Of a stretch of DNA of 64,000 bases, positions 18,070 through 27,965 are shown in pieces (positions within the stretch are counted from its first letter, which is position 1; each line of letters begins with the position of its first letter). The stretch is from Marinoscillum luteum (lineage in GTDB: Bacteria; Bacteroidota; Bacteroidia; Cytophagales; Cyclobacteriaceae): positions 1 to 64,000 of the forward strand of contig NZ_JBIPKE010000011.1 in NCBI RefSeq assembly GCF_044005705.1, in the 5' to 3' direction. A model generated the notes under the pieces. That model had not been told where the DNA came from. It saw only the letters and a list, made by a program, of their open reading frames with translations, and made no database searches. A program made the translations under genes and the position numbers.

Positions 18070-18414
18070 GACGAATCAGGTATTGGGTGAGTATATGATG
18101 AGTTTTGACCTTGCTTCCCAAAAGCCAATCATTGTGCCAATAACCATAACGCACTGTAAAACAAGTGGATAAGGACTTGCATTACTTCACTGGACGTTCA
18201 TAACCGAACAATCGAACAGTGTTTTATGTCCGGTTTGGCGAGAATTCAGAGCGGGGAACTGGTACAAAAGATTTCTGATTCTGGGACCCGCTGATGAGCA
18301 ACTAGTCAACCTACTGAAAATTAATACTTGACTTGTAATGGTTATTCTGCTAGCTTGGGGTGATCTGTTGTTTGGTGCGTGTCATACGTATATCGGATGT
18401 TGTTTTAACATATC
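18070..18414. other. Divergent intergenic region, permease to AT-rich orphan gene
   Basis: About 345 bases with no credible gene. It must hold the permease promoter (minus) and any promoter of the orphan gene (plus). Two CGAACA units occur 8 bases apart (18205-18210 and 18213-18218), which could be part of a regulator site. The half nearest the orphan gene becomes AT-rich. Confidence 0.35.
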
Positions 18415-19548
18415 ATGAATTTATCATCAGAAGAGATATATAGTCAATTTGGACAGTTTGATTGTTTTGTGACTTTAACCTTTCATTTTAATTCCAATTC
18501 TTTCAAGGGTTTCGGATTAACGCTTATGGGAACTTTCATGTATACATTGGAAGAAAGGAAAGAAATGGAACAAGTCCTTAAGCAGAAAGAAATTCCAAGA
18601 ACGAGCCGACCCATAAAATTCAAACCATCAGAGTTAGAAGAACTCACTGAGGAACAAAGAGTCGTACTTGACAAAGACGGAATCAATTGTAGCGAAATTT
18701 TGTCTATCCAATGCTTTAATTGGAGTAGAACAGAAAATAGATTCAGAAAACGAGGAGTAAGAGAGATACCTAACACGATTAACCTAGAAGTTGATACGTC
18801 AAAGATTAATCAAGATCTGTTTCATATTGGATTTTTAAAAAGAAGATTGGCATCCCAATATGACCTTATTCCAAAGGAGAAAGTAGAGCTTCTGGGAATG
18901 CTCAAATTTTATGATCCGTCAATTGCTGATGAAATAGAAAAGCAACTTACCACAGATAATGAACCCTTAGTCGAACTTCCATCTGACTATTATTACAAAC
19001 GCTCTAAGTACCTAAATAAAAAGGCTGAAGAAAAAGATAAGAAAGACTTAGTGAAATATCTCAATGATAGAAGTGTAAGGAGAATTGAGCTAATCAATAA
19101 TGAGTTAATTAAATCAAGTGAGAAGTTTAAGGAAGTTGCCCGGATTTATGAGTCTCCATTGAATAACTTAGTTACCGAAGCTGTACTTTTTGACGAGGAA
19201 CTCATTCTACCATACAAACGACCAATATGGTGGGATTTTGAAAGGTTTCTACACACCTACTGCAGGCATGTGAAAGAGACCAAAGTAGGTGAACGATTTG
19301 AAGAGAAAACCATTTTTAGATACAAAATTGACGACATCCGAAATATTGTCAATATGGTCGTGAGAAAAGTGTATCCAGAATTTCTAGAACATTTCGCAAC
19401 TTATGATACAAATTTTCGGAGGATGGGAAAAAGGAGTATCTACTATGACGGAGTTTATTATAGGCTAGAAGTTGAAAAATCAGGCAGGTTAATTTCATTC
19501 CATCCTTATAATGATGATTTTTCAAGTGAAATAAGCCCAACCGAGTAG
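18415..19548 (+). CDS. Hypothetical protein, AT-rich orphan gene
   Basis: The 377-residue protein is not recognised. The first 37 residues may be spurious: M38 (18526) or M42 (18538, MYTLEERKEMEQ) are reasonable alternative starts. It is soluble and charged, with many Lys and Glu residues, a helical central part (YYYKRSKYLNKKAEEKDKK, around 200-220), and a C-terminal region with conserved-looking aromatic pairs (PIWWDFERFLHTYCRHV and IYYDGVYYRLEV). There are no signal peptide, membrane segments or known catalytic motifs. The gene uses visibly more A/T-ending codons than tyrS and the permease on either side, suggesting acquisition by transfer. A phage- or defence-related role is possible but unsupported. 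Confidence 0.65.
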   Translation: MNLSSEEIYSQFGQFDCFVTLTFHFNSNSFKGFGLTLMGTFMYTLEERKEMEQVLKQKEIPRTSRPIKFKPSELEELTEEQRVVLDKDGINCSEILSIQCFNWSRTENRFRKRGVREIPNTINLEVDTSKINQDLFHIGFLKRRLASQYDLIPKEKVELLGMLKFYDPSIADEIEKQLTTDNEPLVELPSDYYYKRSKYLNKKAEEKDKKDLVKYLNDRSVRRIELINNELIKSSEKFKEVARIYESPLNNLVTEAVLFDEELILPYKRPIWWDFERFLHTYCRHVKETKVGERFEEKTIFRYKIDDIRNIVNMVVRKVYPEFLEHFATYDTNFRRMGKRSIYYDGVYYRLEVEKSGRLISFHPYNDDFSSEISPTE

Positions 19549-19646
19549 ATATGAAGCCAAGAGGTAAGTTAATGCTCGGTTGTCCACCCTAACTCCTTAT
19601 TTGACAATTTGCTCCCAATAAAACGCCCAAAATAGAAAAGGCCTCC

Positions 19647-19654
19647 TATTTTTG
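19647..19654 (+). promoter_or_regulatory. -7 element of tyrS
   Basis: TATTTTTG fits the Bacteroidota consensus TAnnTTTG and lies 19 bases before the tyrS start. This predicts a very short leader of about 13 bases. No good -33 TTTG is found at the usual 19-21-base spacing. Confidence 0.5.
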
Positions 19655-19673
19655 CGCAAATCAAAAATCACAA

Positions 19674-20972
19674 ATGAAAGATTTCGTAGCAGAACTAAAA
19701 TGGAGAGGCATGATTCAGGACATCATGCCAGAGACGGACGAACACCTGATGGAAAGCATGCGATCTGCTTATCTCGGCATTGATCCTACTGCCGACTCTC
19801 TGCACATTGGTCACCTGGTGGGTGTGATGATGCTGAAGCATTTTCAGCAATGCGGGCATAAGCCATATGCCCTTATTGGGGGTGCGACAGGTATGATCGG
19901 TGACCCTTCCGGGAAATCTGCCGAACGAAATCTTTTGGATGAAAAAACCCTCCGTCATAATCAGGATGCCATCAAGTCGCAGCTATCCAGGTTTCTGGAT
20001 TTTGACTCAGATGCACCCAATGCTGCTGTGCTGGTCAACAACTACGACTGGATGAAGGACTTCTCCTTCCTCGGCTTCATTCGCGACGTGGGTAAGCACA
20101 TCACTGTCAACTATATGATGGCCAAAGACTCAGTGAAAAAGCGCTTGTCCTCAGAATCATCTGATGGCATGAGTTTTACAGAGTTCACCTACCAGTTGGT
20201 GCAGGGGTATGACTTTTTGCATCTTTACAAAGAAGCTCAGTGTACGCTACAGATGGGCGGTAGCGACCAGTGGGGGAACATCACCACGGGCACAGAGTTG
20301 ATCCGTCGCATCGGCGGTGGTAAGGCCTATGCCCTCACTTGTCCGCTGATCACCAAGGCAGACGGCACCAAGTTTGGGAAAACTGAAGGCGGTAATATCT
20401 GGCTGGATGCCGAGCGCACTTCTCCTTACCAGTTTTACCAGTACTGGCTCAATACCTCCGATGCAGATGCAGAGAAGTACGTCAAAATCTTCACGTTCCT
20501 CTCCAAAGAGGAAATCGAATCACTGATAGCCACACATCGGGAAGCACCACATCAGCGAGCCTTGCAAAAGAAACTAGCTGAGGAAATCACGGTTAGCACA
20601 CATTCTCAGGCGGATTTGGAAATGGCCATCAAGGCCTCAGATATCCTGTTTGGGAAATCTACCACAGAAGACCTCACGGCTATCAATGAAAAGACCCTGC
20701 TGCAGGTTTTTGAGGGGGTGCCGCAGGTAGAAATCTCCAAAGCGGAGTACGAAGCAGTTGCCAACGTCACCGATTTGCTGAGTGAATTGACGCAGGGCGT
20801 AGTGTTTCCTTCCAAAGGGGAAGCTCGCAAAATGATCAAAGGTGGTGGCGTCAGCATTAATAAAGTGAAAGTGGAGTCCTCCGAGGCAGCAGTCAATTAT
20901 GATTTGCTGCAAGGCAAATACCTCCTGGCGCAAAAAGGCAAAAAGAACTACTACCTAATCAAAGTATCCTAG
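19674..20972 (+). CDS. tyrS: Tyrosyl-tRNA synthetase
   Basis: The 432-residue length is normal for bacterial TyrRS. It has a class I catalytic core with the HIGH-type signature HIGH (DSLHIGHLVG, near residue 45) and the KMSKS-type loop KFGKT (TKFGKTEGG, near 235). GGSDQWGN and the tyrosine-pocket stretch YQLVQGYDF are also family features. A C-terminal S4-like RNA-binding domain (ARKMIKGGGVSINKVKVES) closes it. It charges tRNA-Tyr in the cytoplasm. It is transcribed alone or with the envelope-protein gene 48 bases downstream. Confidence 0.97.
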   Translation: MKDFVAELKWRGMIQDIMPETDEHLMESMRSAYLGIDPTADSLHIGHLVGVMMLKHFQQCGHKPYALIGGATGMIGDPSGKSAERNLLDEKTLRHNQDAIKSQLSRFLDFDSDAPNAAVLVNNYDWMKDFSFLGFIRDVGKHITVNYMMAKDSVKKRLSSESSDGMSFTEFTYQLVQGYDFLHLYKEAQCTLQMGGSDQWGNITTGTELIRRIGGGKAYALTCPLITKADGTKFGKTEGGNIWLDAERTSPYQFYQYWLNTSDADAEKYVKIFTFLSKEEIESLIATHREAPHQRALQKKLAEEITVSTHSQADLEMAIKASDILFGKSTTEDLTAINEKTLLQVFEGVPQVEISKAEYEAVANVTDLLSELTQGVVFPSKGEARKMIKGGGVSINKVKVESSEAAVNYDLLQGKYLLAQKGKKNYYLIKVS

Positions 20973-21020
20973 TTTCGGGTATTTGCATTATTTTTACTTC
21001 CAATTGAATTTTCACCAGCG

Positions 21021-22811
21021 ATGAATCGAGCCCTAATTTATCTTTTCTTTTCAGTTTTTTTGTTGAGTTTGTCGGTGCCTGTTTGGGCACAGGATACGGA
21101 GGCAGACCCTTATGCTGACTACTCCTATTTGTGGGAGGATAACAAAAAGAAGAAAAAGAAAAAGAAGAAGAATGATGCCCCTGAAGTAAAGACTGTACCC
21201 GTTTATGAGCCTGTACAGCCAGAAGAGGAAGTAATCTATACACCTCCGGCAGATACGTTGATAGACGAGTCACCGGTTGACAGCCTTCAGCAGGTAGAGG
21301 ATCTTCCCCTTGATTCGCTGGAAGAAGCACCTCAGGAAGAGGTCCAATATCGGGTGGATAGTCTGGATAAGCCTATCGAGAAAGAACCGCTGGAAGAGGT
21401 GGATGAAGAAGAGTATCAGGAGCCCGAGATCGAGAAAGCGCCCAAAGAAAAGAAAGAGCGCAAGGATCGATCAGGTGCACCACCTGTGCAAGACTTTCGC
21501 TCAGGGATGGGAACAGAAAGTGGTGGAGGTTCATTTGATGGTGGACTCACAGTCACCCAGATAGACGATCAGTACTTTGTGGGCTTGGTACTGAACCCGG
21601 AGTTTTCGATCGGGAAAGTAGGTGTTGGCCTCAATGTGCCAGTGCTGTATGGCCTGGATGACCAATCTATCCGTACGGAGATTTTTAAAGATGGTGTAGG
21701 AGCAGCAAGGCTCATCACTTACATCCGATATGGGGTGCAAAAGGCTGATCCTGTGTGTGTAAAGGTAGGCCAGCTCAATAATACCATGGTTGGTTTTGGT
21801 GGTCTGATCAATAACTACACCAACTCTACCAGTTTTGAAAAGCGAAAAGTGGGTCTTCACTATGACTTGAATGTGAAAGGACTTGCGGGCATTGATGGAG
21901 TCTATAGCGATTTCAGTCCAGGGTCTTTTAATCTTTTTGCCATCCGGCCCTACGTAAGACCGATGGCCTGGACACCGATTCCTATTGTAAGAACCTTCGA
22001 GTTTGGAGCGACCATCGTCCGGGATAAAGACCAGTCGAAGATAGTGGCCAGCGATAGCACGTCTACCTCATATCTGTTTACCAGGAATGGTATTGGTGCT
22101 TTTGGGTTAGATATGGGGGTCACTTTGTTGCGGGTACCGTTTATTCAGATCGACCTTTTCGCTACCTATTCTAAACTAAATGTAACATCTGAAGCACTTA
22201 CAGACTCTTTGGAGTCGAACTACGCCACCACCAATGAGCCCTCTATCATGTCTGATGGCTTTGAAAATGGAAGTGGCGCCAGTGTGGGTATCAACTTTCG
22301 ATTCCATTTCATCGCGGATATCCTCAGTACTGACGTTCGCATAGAGCGGCTGAACTACTCAGACCATTACTTACCGCAGTTTTTTGATGCCACATATGAA
22401 ATTAACAAAGACGCTAGAATCTATGCACTGGGTGGCGCAGAGAAAATGAGTGGCTTCTACGGAAGTCTCACCGGCCACATTTTGAAGAAAGTACAGCTGG
22501 GCGGTAGTCTGATGATTCCGGATGACGTCACCGAAGCTACACCCGCAACCGTAAGGGTCAATGCAGACCTGGACAGACTGGCGGATAAGTTTTCATTTCA
22601 CGGTAGCTACATCAAAGGAAACCTCACAGACCTTGGAGACACCTTTAAGTTTGATGAACGCTCCCTGGCCAAACTAAGGGTGATTTACCACCTTAATAAA
22701 TTCCTGGCTGCCGGGTTTGACTACTACTGGGCCTTCACTCCTACAGCGGATGGTGGTTACAAGCCTACCAAATATGTCTCTCCGTATTTTGGTGTGAGCA
22801 TCCAGTTCTAA
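21021..22811 (+). CDS. Envelope protein with Lys tract, acidic/proline linker and C-terminal beta-barrel-like domain
   Basis: The 596-residue protein has a signal peptide (1-23, ending VPVWAQ). A low-complexity stretch at about 40-160 follows, with nine consecutive Lys (N-K9-N) and Asp/Glu/Pro-rich text. The rest is beta-strand-rich from about residue 165 (GGLTVTQIDDQYFVGLVLNPEFSIGKVGV), with alternating hydrophobic strands, aromatic girdles and a final strand ending in F (YFGVSIQF), as for outer-membrane barrels. Function is unknown. Its stop overlaps the stop of the convergent gene at 22808. Confidence 0.7.
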   Translation: MNRALIYLFFSVFLLSLSVPVWAQDTEADPYADYSYLWEDNKKKKKKKKKNDAPEVKTVPVYEPVQPEEEVIYTPPADTLIDESPVDSLQQVEDLPLDSLEEAPQEEVQYRVDSLDKPIEKEPLEEVDEEEYQEPEIEKAPKEKKERKDRSGAPPVQDFRSGMGTESGGGSFDGGLTVTQIDDQYFVGLVLNPEFSIGKVGVGLNVPVLYGLDDQSIRTEIFKDGVGAARLITYIRYGVQKADPVCVKVGQLNNTMVGFGGLINNYTNSTSFEKRKVGLHYDLNVKGLAGIDGVYSDFSPGSFNLFAIRPYVRPMAWTPIPIVRTFEFGATIVRDKDQSKIVASDSTSTSYLFTRNGIGAFGLDMGVTLLRVPFIQIDLFATYSKLNVTSEALTDSLESNYATTNEPSIMSDGFENGSGASVGINFRFHFIADILSTDVRIERLNYSDHYLPQFFDATYEINKDARIYALGGAEKMSGFYGSLTGHILKKVQLGGSLMIPDDVTEATPATVRVNADLDRLADKFSFHGSYIKGNLTDLGDTFKFDERSLAKLRVIYHLNKFLAAGFDYYWAFTPTADGGYKPTKYVSPYFGVSIQF

Positions 22812-23656
22812 AGCAAGAGGAATACACCAATCCCAAAGTTGGGAGCGGCAAGGATACGTTTGCCTGACGAGGCAAAACCGGCAGAGGCCGCAAAGCCAAA
22901 GCCATTATCCATGGAGTAAATCAGTTCTGGCGTGAAGGACATGTACTCGGTGTTGTTGGCAAAGACGCCATTGGCATTAGACGTGTCTGCATCGCCATTA
23001 TACAGCGAGTTGACACTGTAAACCTTCAACAGTGTGGTGAACTGATTCAAAGACACCCCGATCTCTCCACCATAGTGAAACTCATCAGAAAAGCCCTGGG
23101 TTCTGTTATTGAAACCCAAAATACCCGTGATGTAGGCGGGGGTACCACTGATAGAGTGACTGGCTTCCAATTTCAGTAGCTGATTGAACTCACCATCACC
23201 GGTTTGGAGAATACGATCACTGGAGATCTCCGATGATCCAAATGGTAATCCCAAGATCAGACTGGCGGACAGATGAACAGGCTGGTTCTGAAACATGCCA
23301 TATTTCAGCCCGATATTAGTATCGCCAAAGGAGTTGATCTCATCACCTGGTATGGTGCTCCCACTTTGGTTAAACTCCACACGATTCAGTGTAGATCTCA
23401 CGAAAAATGGAACATACAAGATAGCATTGAATCGATCCGAAAGTCCATACTCGCCATAGAAACTGGTGGTATAAAGACTCACTGTGGGAATATCGGTAAT
23501 GTTTCCCCCCGAATCGAAAAAGTACTGGGAGCGAATCATATTCTGACCCAGCTTCAGGAAGCCTTTATTTTTCTGATAAACCCATCCCCCTCCGGCAATC
23601 GTCTGCAGGGAGATTGACAGTAAAATGGATGCGAGTATGTGCTTTTTCTGATTCAT
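22808..23656 (-). CDS. Outer-membrane beta-barrel-like protein
   Basis: The 282-residue protein has a signal peptide (1-21, ending LQTIAGGGW) and beta-strand-rich sequence resembling small outer-membrane transporter-like barrels (GLKYGMF, GLSDRFNAILYVPFF, FTPELIYSMDNGFGFAASAGF). It lacks a lipobox and ends with a hydrophobic strand (GIGVFLLL). It lies four bases downstream of the Ig-like lipoprotein, so the two are co-transcribed. Its role is unknown. Its stop codon shares bases with the convergent gene's stop (CTAA at 22808-22811). Confidence 0.7.
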   Translation of the reverse strand: MNQKKHILASILLSISLQTIAGGGWVYQKNKGFLKLGQNMIRSQYFFDSGGNITDIPTVSLYTTSFYGEYGLSDRFNAILYVPFFVRSTLNRVEFNQSGSTIPGDEINSFGDTNIGLKYGMFQNQPVHLSASLILGLPFGSSEISSDRILQTGDGEFNQLLKLEASHSISGTPAYITGILGFNNRTQGFSDEFHYGGEIGVSLNQFTTLLKVYSVNSLYNGDADTSNANGVFANNTEYMSFTPELIYSMDNGFGFAASAGFASSGKRILAAPNFGIGVFLLL

Positions 23657-23660
23657 AGTG

Positions 23661-24590
23661 CTAGTTGAGTGCTGCGGATCCGAAAGTGATGCTGGCGGGC
23701 TTACAGAGAAGAATCACATAGTTATAGTCATTCAGTCCCACGCTGGAGTTTACCAGACTCACGTTATAGGTCTTGGCGCCATTGGTAGTTACCTCTGCGA
23801 TTTCCAGACCCTGTGAGCGCACCACTGTGCCGCTGGTAGAGTTGGCCAGGTATACGAAAGTTCCCAGTGCAAAGCTCGTCTCAAAGTCTGCACTGAAAGT
23901 AAGAATCAACTGGTCATTATCGTCAATAAACAGAGTGGCAGTACCCACTGCCTTATAGCTCCCGCTCCCTTCAAAAACACCTGAACGAGCCTGCGTGCCA
24001 ATCATGAGCTGCAAAGGCGGACTTTTTACCTCTTCTATCTCCGCCGTGATGGATACAATGCCATTGGAATGGGCAGTCACCAGTCCTGAGCTGTTCACCG
24101 TGGCGAGGGTTTCATTGGCAGAAGTCCAGATCACTGGTTTGTCTGTGATTTCTACATCATCCATGGTAAATGCCCTGGCAGTGAGTTGGATCGTCTCATT
24201 GATCATCAGAGAGCTCCCTGGTGCTGTGATTTGCACCCGGGCCACATCGTCTGTGTTTTCTACTACAGTTACATCCACCGTTACGGTTTCTTCATTGGCA
24301 TAGCTGATCTGAATTTTAGTCTGGCCTTTTCCTACAGCAGTCACTTTTCCACTTTGATCTACCGAAGCCACACTCCGGTCATTGCTTTGCCAGATGAGCT
24401 CAGCATCTTCTTTTGCCACCCACATATTGTAATAATAGGTGGCCTCTATCTGAGCAGTCTCTCCCACTTTCAAGCTGATACTGGTCACCTCAGTGAGAAT
24501 GGTGGCATCCTTTGGATCATCTATAAAGTCTGTGCCTATGCATGATGCAAGGGAAAGCAGGCAGAGTAAATACATTTCACGGTACCTCAT
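23661..24590 (-). CDS. Lipoprotein with bacterial Ig-like (BIG_2) domains
   Basis: The 309-residue protein has a lipoprotein signal with lipobox (LLSLASC, C near 17). Two BIG_2 Ig-like domains follow: ISLKVGETAQIEATYYY to VTVVENTDD (about 37-115), and ITAPGSSLMINETIQLTARAF to VKSPPLQLM (about 120-200). The segments SVDQSGKVTAVGKGQTKI and TVNSSGLVTAHSNGIVSI are typical. A beta-rich C-terminal domain of about 100 residues is unassigned. It is probably a surface-exposed or periplasmic adhesin-like protein, working with the barrel encoded just downstream. Confidence 0.82.
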   Translation of the reverse strand: MRYREMYLLCLLSLASCIGTDFIDDPKDATILTEVTSISLKVGETAQIEATYYYNMWVAKEDAELIWQSNDRSVASVDQSGKVTAVGKGQTKIQISYANEETVTVDVTVVENTDDVARVQITAPGSSLMINETIQLTARAFTMDDVEITDKPVIWTSANETLATVNSSGLVTAHSNGIVSITAEIEEVKSPPLQLMIGTQARSGVFEGSGSYKAVGTATLFIDDNDQLILTFSADFETSFALGTFVYLANSTSGTVVRSQGLEIAEVTTNGAKTYNVSLVNSSVGLNDYNYVILLCKPASITFGSAALN

Positions 24591-24771
24591 GAGATAAATT
24601 TAGGGAGTCGCTCGCCAAAAGTGACTTTTCAAATGTCAGCGTTGAGGCATTTGGAGTAATTATTGTCCTGTCATGTCATTTCATTCGCATCAAAAATCAC
24701 CCGATCAAGTAATACCCGGGCAAGGACTTTGACATTTTTGCGTAGGTTTATCACTTCCAAATTAAGCAACT

Positions 24772-27700
24772 ATGAAAAGATATTTTACTTACCTCCTAAT
24801 CACCCTTCCCTTGCTGGTATATTCCCAAAAGGTGGACATGGAGTTACTCAAAGGGATACAACCAAGGAGTATAGGGCCGGCTGGCATGGCCGGACGTGTC
24901 ACCGCCATTGACGTGGTGAATAGTCGGCCTGAGGTGATCTATGCAGGTACCGCATCCGGAGGTCTATGGAAGTCGGAAAGTGGTGGTACCGCGTGGGAAC
25001 CCATCTTTGACAAACAGACTACCGCTTCCATTGGGGCCGTGGCCATTCAACAGTCTAATCCTTCAGTGATTTGGGTAGGTACAGGTGAAGGCAATCCTAG
25101 AAATTCACTGAATGGTGGAGACGGGATTTATAAGAGCCTTGACGGAGGCAAGAACTGGATTAAGTCTGGTCTGGACAAAACCCGAAATATTCATCGAATC
25201 ATCATCGACCCACAAAACCCAAATACCGTGTATGTAGGGGCCATTGGCTCCCCCTGGGGTATCCATCCCGAGCGCGGAGTATTCAAAACCACGGATGGTG
25301 GCAAAACCTGGAAGAAAATCCTCTATGTGAACGATAAGACCGGAGCCGCAGACCTGGTGATGGACCCTTCCAACCCCAACAAGCTCATGGTGGCCATGTG
25401 GGAGCATTACCGACAGCCCTGGTTTTTCACTTCCGGAGGGCCAGGATCAGGCTTGTATGTGACTCATGATGGTGGCGAAAACTGGGTGAAGAGAACCGAT
25501 GAAGATGGGTTGCCCAAAGGTGATCTTGGGCGTATGGGGCTGGCCATTGCTCCCAGCAATCCTAAGATTGTGTACGCCCTGGTAGAGTCTAAAAAGAACG
25601 CGCTTTACAAGTCAGAAGATGGAGGTTTCAAATGGACCAAAGTGAATGATAAGAGCGAGATTGGTAACCGACCTTTCTACTATGCAGACATTTTCGTAGA
25701 TCCGGTGAATGAAAACAGGCTCTATACGGTCTATACCTACATCAACGTAAGTACTGATGGTGGCCGGTCTTTTGATCAGCTGATGCCCGCCTACAACACC
25801 ACACGAGGTGTACATCCTGATCACCATGCCTGGTGGATTCACCCCTCTGATCCCAATTATATCATAGAGGGAAATGATGGAGGGCTGAATATCTCCAGAG
25901 ACCGGGGCACGACCTGGCGGTTTGTTCAGAATCTACCGGTGGCACAGTTTTACCACATTTCGGTAGACAATGATTTTCCATACAATGTTTACGGAGGTAT
26001 GCAGGACAATGGCTCATGGGCCGGCCCTGCTTATGTATGGAAAGACCAGGGCATCAGAAACAGCTACTGGCAGGAAGTTTCCTTTGGTGACGGCTTTGAC
26101 GTGGTACCTGATCGGGACGATAACCGATATGGGTTCTCTATGGCCCAGGAAGGCTGGGTAGGCCGATATGACTTGAAAACCGGCCATTTCGAATATGTGA
26201 AACCCCACGCACCCGAATTGGATGTGAAGCTTCGATTCAACTGGAATGCAGCCATCGGTCAGGATCCTTTTGACAGCAAGACCCTCTACTTTGGTAGCCA
26301 GTTTGTGCACAAAAGCACAGACAAAGGTCAAACCTGGGACATCATTTCCCCGGATCTTACCACCAATGATAAGAGTAAGCAAAAGCAGGATGAGAGTGGT
26401 GGGCTTACCATGGATGCCACCGGAGCAGAGAATTATTGTACCATATTGGCCATTACCCCCAGTGTGTTGGAAAAAGACGTGCTCTGGGTAAGTACGGATG
26501 ACGGAAATATCCAGTTGACCCGAGACGGAGGAAAGACCTGGACTAGAGTGTCTCAAAACATTAAAAACCTTCCTGTAAATGTCTGGATCCCGCAAATACA
26601 GGTGTCTAATAAAAATGCAGGTGAGGCTTTTGTGATTGCCAACAACTACCGAAACTTTGATTTCAGGCCATATGCCTATCACACCACCAACTATGGCAAA
26701 ACCTGGGAGAGAATAGTGGATGAAAATGACGTGACTGGCTATGCGCTATCGATCATTCAGGATCCTGTAGAGCCAAAACTGATGTTTCTGGGAACTGATG
26801 ACGGGCTTTATCTCTCCATTGATGCTGCTAATACCTGGACGAAATGGACCAATGACTACCCTACCGTGAATACCATGGATATGGTGATTCATCCACGTGA
26901 ACATGACTTGGTGATTGGGACTTTTGGTCGGGCTGCATACGTCATTGATGACATACGTCCATTGCGCGCGCTGGCATCTGCGGGTATCAGCATACTGAGT
27001 AAGCCGATTCATCTTTTTGAACCACCTGCCGCTTACAATGCCATTTGGCAGCAACCTGCAGGTACCCGATTTGGGGCCGACGCTATGTTCAATGGAGAAA
27101 ACAGGAAGAGCGGTGCCATGATCTCCTACGTGATCAACGTCCCCAAAAAGGATGAAAGTGAAAAGGATACTTCCAAAGAGGAAGATGAGAAGAAAGGACT
27201 GGATTCATTAACCTTAGAGGTGTTTACCCTGGAGGGCAACCTGATCAGAACCATAAAGCAAAAGGTGCCCGAAAAGAATGGTGTGAACAGAATGTACTGG
27301 AAACTCGATGAAAAAGGTGTGAATAGCCTTTCTCGCAAAGAGCTGGATAACAAACGTGAGCCCGGAGGCGTGGATGTGATGCCGGGAACTTACAAACTAC
27401 GTCTGTCCTATGCTGGAGAATCATCCGAAACTCAGGTGGAGGTGAAGTTTGATCCCCGAATGGACGTTTCTACGGAAGCACTCCAGGCAAGGTATGAAGC
27501 CCTCAAGGCGTTGGAATCAGAGAAAGAACTGGCTCTCGGTCGCGTGGAGCAGATCAAAGAGAAGCTGACGATCATTGATGAATTAACCAAACGCATGAAA
27601 GCCAAGAATGAAAAGGCTTTTGAAGCTGAACTCAAGCGCTCGAAGGAAACAAAGGATACCCTGAACAGCCTGCTGGATCTGTACCTCGGTAAGGAAGATG

Positions 27701-27936
27701 ACCGACAGGGAATCACCGCAGATCAGACGGACAATGTCGACAGTTATTACGGAACAGCTTACTTCTACCTGTCCAACGGTCTGCATGTGCCCACAAGGAC
27801 AGAAAAGGCCATGGTGGCGAAATTCAAGTCGGTGATGGAGGTGGCTAACCAAAAGACGGATGATTACCTGGCTGCTAATTGGGCTCAATATAAAGAGCAA
27901 ATGGAAGCCCTTGATCTGAGTCCATTTAAGGACTGA
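24772..27936 (+). CDS. Large secreted BNR/sortilin-like propeller protein
   Basis: The 1054-residue protein has a signal peptide (1-18, ending LLVYSQ). Most of the sequence is a repeated beta-propeller with Asp-box-type motifs (DGGKNWIKS, DGGKTWKKI, DGGENWVKR, DGGFKWTKV, DGGRSF, DKGQTWD, DGGKTWTRV), as in VPS10/sortilin and BNR families. Residues past about 780 form a beta-sandwich and coiled-coil-rich tail (QVEVKFDPRMDVSTEALQARYEAL; then a long helix). No T9SS domain is visible, so it is probably periplasmic or exported by another route. Large BNR proteins of this type are common in Cytophagales; function is unknown. Confidence 0.85.
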   Translation: MKRYFTYLLITLPLLVYSQKVDMELLKGIQPRSIGPAGMAGRVTAIDVVNSRPEVIYAGTASGGLWKSESGGTAWEPIFDKQTTASIGAVAIQQSNPSVIWVGTGEGNPRNSLNGGDGIYKSLDGGKNWIKSGLDKTRNIHRIIIDPQNPNTVYVGAIGSPWGIHPERGVFKTTDGGKTWKKILYVNDKTGAADLVMDPSNPNKLMVAMWEHYRQPWFFTSGGPGSGLYVTHDGGENWVKRTDEDGLPKGDLGRMGLAIAPSNPKIVYALVESKKNALYKSEDGGFKWTKVNDKSEIGNRPFYYADIFVDPVNENRLYTVYTYINVSTDGGRSFDQLMPAYNTTRGVHPDHHAWWIHPSDPNYIIEGNDGGLNISRDRGTTWRFVQNLPVAQFYHISVDNDFPYNVYGGMQDNGSWAGPAYVWKDQGIRNSYWQEVSFGDGFDVVPDRDDNRYGFSMAQEGWVGRYDLKTGHFEYVKPHAPELDVKLRFNWNAAIGQDPFDSKTLYFGSQFVHKSTDKGQTWDIISPDLTTNDKSKQKQDESGGLTMDATGAENYCTILAITPSVLEKDVLWVSTDDGNIQLTRDGGKTWTRVSQNIKNLPVNVWIPQIQVSNKNAGEAFVIANNYRNFDFRPYAYHTTNYGKTWERIVDENDVTGYALSIIQDPVEPKLMFLGTDDGLYLSIDAANTWTKWTNDYPTVNTMDMVIHPREHDLVIGTFGRAAYVIDDIRPLRALASAGISILSKPIHLFEPPAAYNAIWQQPAGTRFGADAMFNGENRKSGAMISYVINVPKKDESEKDTSKEEDEKKGLDSLTLEVFTLEGNLIRTIKQKVPEKNGVNRMYWKLDEKGVNSLSRKELDNKREPGGVDVMPGTYKLRLSYAGESSETQVEVKFDPRMDVSTEALQARYEALKALESEKELALGRVEQIKEKLTIIDELTKRMKAKNEKAFEAELKRSKETKDTLNSLLDLYLGKEDDRQGITADQTDNVDSYYGTAYFYLSNGLHVPTRTEKAMVAKFKSVMEVANQKTDDYLAANWAQYKEQMEALDLSPFKD

Positions 27937-27965
27937 GTGAGGTGAAGTGAAAAATGAAGAAATGC

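Noticed and set aside
26014..26682. 222-codon minus-strand frame inside the BNR propeller gene
   Set aside because: It lies wholly inside a long, well-supported gene and its composition is that of an antisense shadow.
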